Positions 59,274 through 64,000 of a DNA stretch of 64,000 nucleotides are shown one piece after another. The notes under the pieces are model-generated. The model made no database searches. It was not told the DNA's origin and was given only the letters and a program-made list of their open reading frames with translations. The stretch is from JBBSEX01 sp038239345 (GTDB lineage Bacteria > Acidobacteriota > Terriglobia > Bryobacterales > Bryobacteraceae): assembly GCA_038239345.1 (NCBI GenBank), contig JBBSEX010000011.1, positions 124,001 through 188,000 on the forward strand, written 5' to 3'. Position numbers and translations under genes: made by a program. The first letter of the stretch is position 1, and every line of letters begins with the position of its first letter.

Positions 59274-59916
59274 CCGCAATCCGAAATGACGGCCGGTAGA
59301 CGGTGACTAGTGGTTCCAGGAACCCCGCGCTCCGCAACAACCCTTCCATTTCGTTGCGATGAAAACCGGCTTCTACTGAGATCGGGCCATCGTTCACGGT
59401 CACCCCATCCCAACCTAAAATCCATTTCGTCGCCGGCAGAAAATAATAGGCCAGCGGGTGGCGTTCCAGATCGTTCACCAGGACAGCCTTGCGGGCCACG
59501 ACGGCGAACCCGCGCAACAACTCGACAATCCGCTGGTTGCTGAAGTGATGCAGAAACAGCGAGCACGATACAAAGTCGAAGCTCTCCGGCGCGAACGGCA
59601 AACGAAAAGCATCGGCGGCCAACTTCGGAGGCTTGGCCTTGGCCAGGTGTGATTCCAGATAATCGAGCGAAGTCACGGACGCGTTGGGATACCAGGCGCG
59701 GACGCAATCTCCCGAGTCCCCGCTAGCTGCGCCGACATCCAGCAGCGTAAACGCATCGCCCGGTTTCGCAACCTGAGCTAGAATTTTGCGCATCACGCCG
59801 TGACCGCCGAAGTGGCGATTCAGACGCACCAGATCACCCAGGCTGCGGCGAGCTTGTTCGGGCGGCAGCGTGTCCAGAATCTCCGGTCTGATAATCCGGC
59901 CATGGATGGCGTGCAT
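59245..59916 (-). CDS. Class I SAM-dependent methyltransferase
   Basis: A 223-residue small-molecule methyltransferase with a full SAM-binding fold: FTLLDVGAASGDSGDCVRAW (motif I), SVTSLDYLESHLAK (motif II), FDFVSCSLFLHHFSNQRI (motif IV). It opens HAIHGRIIRPEILDTLPPEQ. It is like the UbiE/Coq5 type and enzymes next to phenol-acid decarboxylation, but the substrate is not clear. Convergent with the large secreted gene; tails overlap by 29 bases. Divergent from the fucosidase. Confidence 0.85.
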   Translation of the reverse strand: MHAIHGRIIRPEILDTLPPEQARRSLGDLVRLNRHFGGHGVMRKILAQVAKPGDAFTLLDVGAASGDSGDCVRAWYPNASVTSLDYLESHLAKAKPPKLAADAFRLPFAPESFDFVSCSLFLHHFSNQRIVELLRGFAVVARKAVLVNDLERHPLAYYFLPATKWILGWDGVTVNDGPISVEAGFHRNEMEGLLRSAGFLEPLVTVYRPSFRIAVIARKQSQS

Positions 59917-59965
59917 GGACCTAACCAGCCGAGTGATAAGCTAGACAGCTTCGAGGATTTGACCC

Positions 59966-61276
59966 ATGGACAATCTCACCAGACGAAAATATCTTGCCTC
60001 GATCGGGGCGGCGGCAATTGGCGCGAGTGCCCTGCAATCCACTGGAGCCCAGGCCGCCACATCCGACGCCGACCGTATCCGGCGCATGAAGTGGTGGCAT
60101 GAAGCGAAGTTTGGGATGTTCATTCATTGGGGCCTCTATAGTGTTGTGGGACGCCACGAATGGTCGATGGAGAACGAAGCCATTCCGGTTAGCGAGTATG
60201 AACATTATGCCGACCAGTTTAAGCCCACGCCCAACGCCGCCCGGGAGTGGGCGAAGCTGGCCAAGCTCGCCGGCATGAAGTACATGGTGATGACCACCAA
60301 GCATCATGAAGGCTTCTGCCAGTTCGACAGCAAACTGACCGACTATACGGCCGTGAAGCGAGGGCCGGGGCGCGATCTGGTGGCTGAGTTCGTCGAAGCC
60401 GCGCGGGCGGAAGGAATGCGTGTTGGTTTCTATTATTCGCTGATGGATTGGCATCATCCCGATGGAGCGCGCTGCGCCACCGACGAAGCCGCGCGCCGGC
60501 GCTTTGTCGATTACATTCACGGGCAGGTGCGCGAGCTGTGCACAAACTACGGCAAGCTGGATGTTCTTTGGTATGACGTCGCCTGGCCGCTGGATGCCAA
60601 GAGCTGGGAGTCGGAAAAAATGAACGCCATGGTGCGCCGGCTGCAACCGGACATCATCCTCAACAATCGTTCGAAGATTAATGAGGATTTCGACACGCCG
60701 GAGCAGCACATTAAGGCATCGAAGGGCCGGGCCTGGGAATCCTGCATGACGATGAACGATAGCTGGGGCTATCATAAGGCCGACGATAATTGGAAATCGC
60801 CCCGAACCATCGTTCGCAACGTGATCAAATGCGCTCACGATGGGGGCAACTACCTGCTGAATATCGGGCCGCTGCCGGATGGATCCGTTCCGCGGGATTC
60901 AGTTCGCATACTGAGCGCGGTGGGCCGGTGGATGAACGTCAGCGGCGTCTCTATTTATAACGCCGGCGTTTGCCAGCCCCGAAGGTCGGAGTACGCGAGT
61001 TACTCGCGCCAAGGAAATACGCTATACATGCACGTGCATTTCTGGCCTGGCGAAACCGTGGTGATTCCCGGCTTGATCCCCAAGGTTCTGTCGGCGAAGG
61101 TTCTGGCTTCGGGCCAGCCAATCGAGTTCCGGCAGGAAAAGCTGCGAGCCATTTTCAGCGGACTTCCGGCCACCGCCCCCCAGGAATTAGCCACAACACT
61201 GGTGATCGAATTGGACGCCGAGCCGAAGCAGGATACGGAAATGGTGCGCCGCGAACGGGAACGCCTAAAAGCATAA
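59966..61276 (+). CDS. Alpha-L-fucosidase (GH29), exported
   Basis: A 436-residue GH29 enzyme that cuts alpha-L-fucose from oligosaccharides. A twin-arginine signal (TRRKYLASIGAAAIGASALQ) leads. The GH29 fold follows: FGMFIHWGLYSVVGRHEWSM, YMVMTTKHHEGFCQFDSK, and the nucleophile Asp in DVLWYDVAWPLD; the general acid is probably in the DDNWKS...NVIKCAHDGGNYLLNIGP region. Lone here, with no other sugar genes near. The CRISPR-Cas operon starts 65 bases after its stop. Confidence 0.9.
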   Translation: MDNLTRRKYLASIGAAAIGASALQSTGAQAATSDADRIRRMKWWHEAKFGMFIHWGLYSVVGRHEWSMENEAIPVSEYEHYADQFKPTPNAAREWAKLAKLAGMKYMVMTTKHHEGFCQFDSKLTDYTAVKRGPGRDLVAEFVEAARAEGMRVGFYYSLMDWHHPDGARCATDEAARRRFVDYIHGQVRELCTNYGKLDVLWYDVAWPLDAKSWESEKMNAMVRRLQPDIILNNRSKINEDFDTPEQHIKASKGRAWESCMTMNDSWGYHKADDNWKSPRTIVRNVIKCAHDGGNYLLNIGPLPDGSVPRDSVRILSAVGRWMNVSGVSIYNAGVCQPRRSEYASYSRQGNTLYMHVHFWPGETVVIPGLIPKVLSAKVLASGQPIEFRQEKLRAIFSGLPATAPQELATTLVIELDAEPKQDTEMVRRERERLKA

Positions 61277-61312
61277 TCGTCATTTTTCGCTTGTAAATCC
61301 GGGCCTGTGTTA

Positions 61313-61332
61313 CAGTGAGTGTTTCGCCTCAC
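61313..61332 (+). repeat. Inverted repeat just before cas10
   Basis: AGTGAG (61313-61318) and CTCACT (61327-61332) are exact inverted copies with an eight-base loop, ending nine bases before the ATG of cas10. It could be an operator or a leader hairpin covering the ribosome site; AGG-type sites are not seen here. Upstream, the stretch TTGTAA (61290-61295) is a possible -35 but no good -10 follows. Confidence 0.35.
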
Positions 61333-61341
61333 TCATAGCCC

Positions 61342-62793
61342 ATGTCGGTTCAGATTTTCGTTCAAGGCAAGCTGCTCGGAATAGAAGAGTTTCTCATCTC
61401 TCCCGCTGACGGCAATTCCGAACAAGTATTCACCGGACGGTCGCATTGGATCAACCTGCTGGCTGAAGTTCTGCCGCGCGCGCTATTAGCGGATTTGAAT
61501 CTTTCGAAGATCCTGTTGGGCACCAGTGGGGGCGATCAGTTTCTGGTGGTGCTGCCCAGCGAATCGCGCCCGCAGGTGGAAGAATTTTTGCTTGCCGCGG
61601 CGAAACAAATCACTGAGTTGAGCGGCAATCACATGAGCCTGCAGTGGGCCATTACGGAAAATCTGGGCGATTGGACCGACGTCAGAAAACGTCTTAATGA
61701 GGAAATGCAGAGCAAGCGTGGCGCTCCGGCTGGTTCATTAGGCGCGGCTTATTTTCACGAAATGGCGCCCGCGCCGCTTGCCGCCGGCAACGATTATTTC
61801 TCCGTTGATCTGGGAACGAATCTGCGCGATGCGGAGAAGGCCGGCTGGTCGCCTGAAAATCCCGGGAAGGTCTCCATCGGATCGGGCAAGCATACCTGGG
61901 GCCTGGGCCCATCAGCAGCCGACGCGCTATCTATCGCCCGCCATTCCGCGCTCACCGAAGACGGAACGCAGCCGGCAAGCGCCGCCAAACTTGCGGAACG
62001 CGCGGCGGGCCGGCAGATTTGGGGCGTTTTGCGGGGCGATGTCGATAGCTTTGGCGTACGGCTGCGCCGCGTGCAGACCATCGAAGAATATATTCAGCTC
62101 TCTGTAATGTACAAGCAGTTCTTCGCCGGCGAGCTGGAAGTGCTGTGCTCCATGCCGGAGTTTTGGCGTAAGGTTTCCATCCTCTATTCCGGCGGCGACG
62201 ATTTCGCCATCTACGGAAGTTGGGACGCGCTGATCCCTTTTGCCCGCGAGGTCCAGCGGCTTTTTCAGCGCTTCTGTGAAGAGAACCTGAAAGAGTTTCC
62301 GGGCGCCGAAGGCAAGACCATCACGATGGCCCTTTCGCTGGCACCAGCGCTTGACGCGGCGCTTGAATCGGTCTACGAAGAGGCGGGGCAGCGTCTGGAA
62401 ATCGCGAAGTCTTCCAACAAGGATTCGTTTTATCTGCTGGGCCGGACCATTGAATGGAAGCAATTTGGCGATGCCGCGGATTTGAAGGAAACGCTTACCC
62501 GGATGGTCTCGGAATTTGGCGTTTCGCCGCAATATCTTCGCGATCTTTGCGGTATTTATCGCGAGACGAAGCGTACCGGCGTCACACGAAGACAGCGCGC
62601 GGCGCAGGGCGAACGTCCGTGGCGATTCCATCGCCGTTTGAACAGGATTCTCGGTCCTTCCCGCGACCGTGAGTTTCAAAAAGTCCGCAACAGTTTGGTC
62701 ACCGATCTGGTGGGCAAGGGTAACGGAACTCTGAAGTTGCGTCCCTCAGGGCGCGTGGCGTTAGAATGGGCGAGACTGTCCACAGAAAGCTAG
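61342..62793 (+). CDS. cas10: Short Cas10/Csm1 without HD domain, type III-A CRISPR
   Basis: Cas10 is the large subunit of type III effector complexes; its Palm domains make cyclic oligoadenylates after target RNA binding. This one is 483 residues, about 300 fewer than a usual Csm1. It starts directly at Palm1 (LLGIEEFLISPADGNSEQVF; GGDQFLVVLP at 63-72). Palm2 has D233 and D235 in GVLRGDVDSFG and the cyclase motif G284-G-D-D287 in YSGGDDFAIYG. A helical C-terminal domain follows. The HD nuclease domain is missing and there are only three scattered Cys (269, 312, 403), so no four-cysteine zinc site between the Palms. The upstream neighbour is an intact fucosidase, so the HD part has not been lost to a frameshift. 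Confidence 0.88.
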   Translation: MSVQIFVQGKLLGIEEFLISPADGNSEQVFTGRSHWINLLAEVLPRALLADLNLSKILLGTSGGDQFLVVLPSESRPQVEEFLLAAAKQITELSGNHMSLQWAITENLGDWTDVRKRLNEEMQSKRGAPAGSLGAAYFHEMAPAPLAAGNDYFSVDLGTNLRDAEKAGWSPENPGKVSIGSGKHTWGLGPSAADALSIARHSALTEDGTQPASAAKLAERAAGRQIWGVLRGDVDSFGVRLRRVQTIEEYIQLSVMYKQFFAGELEVLCSMPEFWRKVSILYSGGDDFAIYGSWDALIPFAREVQRLFQRFCEENLKEFPGAEGKTITMALSLAPALDAALESVYEEAGQRLEIAKSSNKDSFYLLGRTIEWKQFGDAADLKETLTRMVSEFGVSPQYLRDLCGIYRETKRTGVTRRQRAAQGERPWRFHRRLNRILGPSRDREFQKVRNSLVTDLVGKGNGTLKLRPSGRVALEWARLSTES

Positions 62794-62807
62794 CAGGCTC
62801 TTAGAAC

Positions 62808-63374
62808 ATGGCAGAAGCACAGAACGAACAGAAACCGCGAGAGAGTCGTCCGCCTCGCGAGGGGCGTGGCGCGAATGAAGGCCGGCCGGCCGGTGAAGGA
62901 CGTGGTCCTCGCGAAGGCGGCCCGCGACCGGGCGGTAATCGTGAGGGAGGTCCTCGCGGCGGAGACCGGCAAGGCGACAGGAGTGGTGAACGTGGCGGCG
63001 ACCGCGGTGGCGATCGAGGGCGTTTCGATGGTCCTCCGGAAATCGACCTGGAGAAACTCATCGCCGACAGCCTGTATCTGGACAATCAGGCGCATGGCGT
63101 AGTCAGCCGGATGCGCGATATGGATTCCGGTACCAAGAGTCAGCTGCGGCGTCTATACAACGCGGTTCGCCGAGCCGTTCGGGCTCCGGAAAATGAGCGT
63201 CAGCACCAGTTCGTGATGCTTCGGGCGCGCCTGGCGTACACCATTGCACGCCATTCGCTGCGTAGCCTGGACGCGCTGGAAAAGCTGCTGCTGCAGGTAA
63301 CCCGCAAGAACGATGCGCGAGGCTATGAAAGATTCAAGGATCTTTTCGAAGCCATCGTCGCCTATAACGAATAG
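62808..63374 (+). CDS. csm2: Csm2 small subunit with Arg/Gly-rich N-terminal extension
   Basis: Csm2 forms the inner filament of the type III-A complex next to Csm3. Residues about 77-188 are the helical Csm2 domain (EIDLEKLIADSLYLDNQAHG; QFVMLRARLAYTIARHSLRS; ERFKDLFEAIVAYNE). Before it lies a 76-residue region with almost only Arg, Gly, Glu, Asp and Pro, including GGPRGGDRQGDRSGERGG: an RGG-type disordered arm of the kind that binds RNA in other proteins. Usual Csm2 proteins are about 120-150 residues and lack this. The gene starts 15 bases after cas10 and ends 24 bases before csm3. Confidence 0.85.
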   Translation: MAEAQNEQKPRESRPPREGRGANEGRPAGEGRGPREGGPRPGGNREGGPRGGDRQGDRSGERGGDRGGDRGRFDGPPEIDLEKLIADSLYLDNQAHGVVSRMRDMDSGTKSQLRRLYNAVRRAVRAPENERQHQFVMLRARLAYTIARHSLRSLDALEKLLLQVTRKNDARGYERFKDLFEAIVAYNE

Positions 63375-63397
63375 CCGATACGAGTAAACGAGAACAC

Positions 63398-64000
63398 ATG
63401 AGTTCGCACACCGCGCAAACTGAATTGAAATTGATTGGCAAGCTGATTCTCGAAGGAGATCTGCATTGCGAGACTGGCCTGCATATTGGAGCCGGCAAGG
63501 GCTCGCTGGAAATTGGCGGGGCCGATAACCCAGTGGTAAAGGACGCTTTCGGATTACCCTACATTCCCGGAAGTTCGTTACGGGGCAAGCTGCGATCGCT
63601 GCTGGAGCAATCCTCCGGGGTAGCGATTCCGTCGGAGTTGGTCTACCTTTCCAAGCGCAAGGGTCAGGAAGTTCGCATTCATCAGAGCGATCGTCCGAAC
63701 GACGATATTTGTTTGCTATTCGGTCGTAATCCGGGGCGGATGGAACGCGTTTCCGGTGAAGCGATGGAAGGCAGCATCGCCACGCCCGCTCGCTTGACGG
63801 TATACGATGCGCCACTCGATCCGGAAAGCATCACGGCGCAGATGCGCGAGAATTTGGACGACGAGTTAACCGAAGTGAAGAGCGAGAATGCCGTGGATCG
63901 CATTACGTCGCAGGCAAATCCGCGCACCCTGGAGCGGGTTCCGGCCAGTGCCCGGTTCCGGGTACGGATGGTTCTGGATATTCTTTGCGCCGAAGATGGC
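63398..64000 (+). CDS. csm3: Csm3, RNA-cleaving backbone subunit (3' end outside window)
   Basis: Csm3 forms the crRNA-binding backbone and cuts target RNA at six-base steps. The frame is open from the ATG at 63398 to the edge, 201 codons, with no stop. The RAMP fold is clear: LHCETGLHIGAGKGSLEIGG, then ADNPVVKDAFGLPYIPGSSLRGKLRSLLE; Asp43 (in GGADNPVVKD) is in the place of the catalytic Asp33 of S. thermophilus Csm3. ENAVDRITSQANPRTLERVP is the other conserved stretch. The gene continues to the right; csm4, csm5 and an array are expected there. Confidence 0.92.
   Translation, partial: MSSHTAQTELKLIGKLILEGDLHCETGLHIGAGKGSLEIGGADNPVVKDAFGLPYIPGSSLRGKLRSLLEQSSGVAIPSELVYLSKRKGQEVRIHQSDRPNDDICLLFGRNPGRMERVSGEAMEGSIATPARLTVYDAPLDPESITAQMRENLDDELTEVKSENAVDRITSQANPRTLERVPASARFRVRMVLDILCAEDG

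Noticed and set aside
59921..60838. 305-residue minus-strand frame
   Set aside because: Opposite the fucosidase; shadow only.
61000..61400. Idea that Cas10 lost its HD domain by a frameshift or by mis-called start
   Set aside because: The upstream bases code for an intact fucosidase to 61276 and only 65 bases remain; no HD-type motif was seen in any frame.
62790..63095. Pro/Arg/Ser-rich minus-strand frames opposite csm2
   Set aside because: They mirror the repetitive codons of the RGG arm and have no independent support.
61277..64000. CRISPR array
   Set aside because: I looked for regularly spaced direct repeats beside the csm genes and in the rest of the window and saw none; it may lie to the right.

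Overview
The window reads as a chromosomal segment of a Gram-negative (diderm) bacterium, most likely an Acidobacteriota member close to Solibacter/Bryobacter. The evidence is indirect: a secreted protein with the Solibacter-type C-terminal module (56412-59273), Kdo/lipid A genes, a futalosine-type menaquinone pair (mqnP-mqnE), many signal-peptide enzymes, and a tiny 'MYTDPGS' membrane peptide next to a methyltransferase. Base composition and codon use look even throughout. I saw no insertion sequence, prophage or CRISPR array.

Layout. 1-7079: envelope and secreted proteins (a partial repeat-like protein cut by the left edge, a DUF1111 di-haem oxidoreductase, an L,D-transpeptidase, a secreted Gfo/Idh/MocA oxidoreductase, an amidohydrolase). 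6997-9429: one reading frame fusing WaaA (Kdo transferase) to LpxK (lipid A 4'-kinase). 9478-14654: hypF-hypC-hypD-hypE, the cyanide-ligand and Fe(CN)2CO assembly arm of [NiFe]-hydrogenase maturation, preceded by an unknown helical protein. 14768-23936: a tight seven-gene operon for reductive pyrimidine catabolism: uptake (NCS1), PreT/PreA, dihydropyrimidinase, beta-ureidopropionase, a class III aminotransferase, and a CoA-acylating semialdehyde dehydrogenase. Together they can take uracil to acetyl-CoA, or thymine to propionyl-CoA. 23947-28961: TonB receptor, YfiR-like protein and hybrid histidine kinase in one operon.

29229-33194: glycosyltransferase, LpxD-like acyltransferase and a divergent acyl-CoA ligase. 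33244-33321: tRNA-Pro(GGG). 34051-36929: glnA (true start probably a TTG with a strong ribosome site) and xseA. 36997-41462: a surface-modification-like cluster with a 42-residue membrane peptide, a two-domain methyltransferase, a membrane alkaline-phosphatase-superfamily hydrolase, and a methyltransferase-glycosyltransferase fusion. 43070-50469: DNA metabolism genes (topA, dprA, an Fpg/Nei glycosylase, a Holliday-resolvase-like protein). 50491-54888: a YtcJ-type amidohydrolase, two small secreted cysteine-rich proteins, and mqnP-mqnE. 54975-59916: rpmB, msrB plus a free-Met-R-sulfoxide reductase, a large secreted HEAGH protein and a methyltransferase. 59966-61276: a GH29 fucosidase.

61342-64000 (right edge): the start of a type III-A-like CRISPR-Cas operon, cas10/csm1-csm2-csm3 (csm3 cut by the edge). 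Two things are unusual. Cas10 is only 483 residues, begins at the first Palm domain, has no HD nuclease domain and no four-cysteine zinc site, yet keeps the GGDD cyclase motif. Csm2 carries a 76-residue Arg/Gly-rich disordered N-terminal extension. With the DPGS-peptide/methyltransferase/hydrolase cluster, this is the best candidate for something not yet well described.
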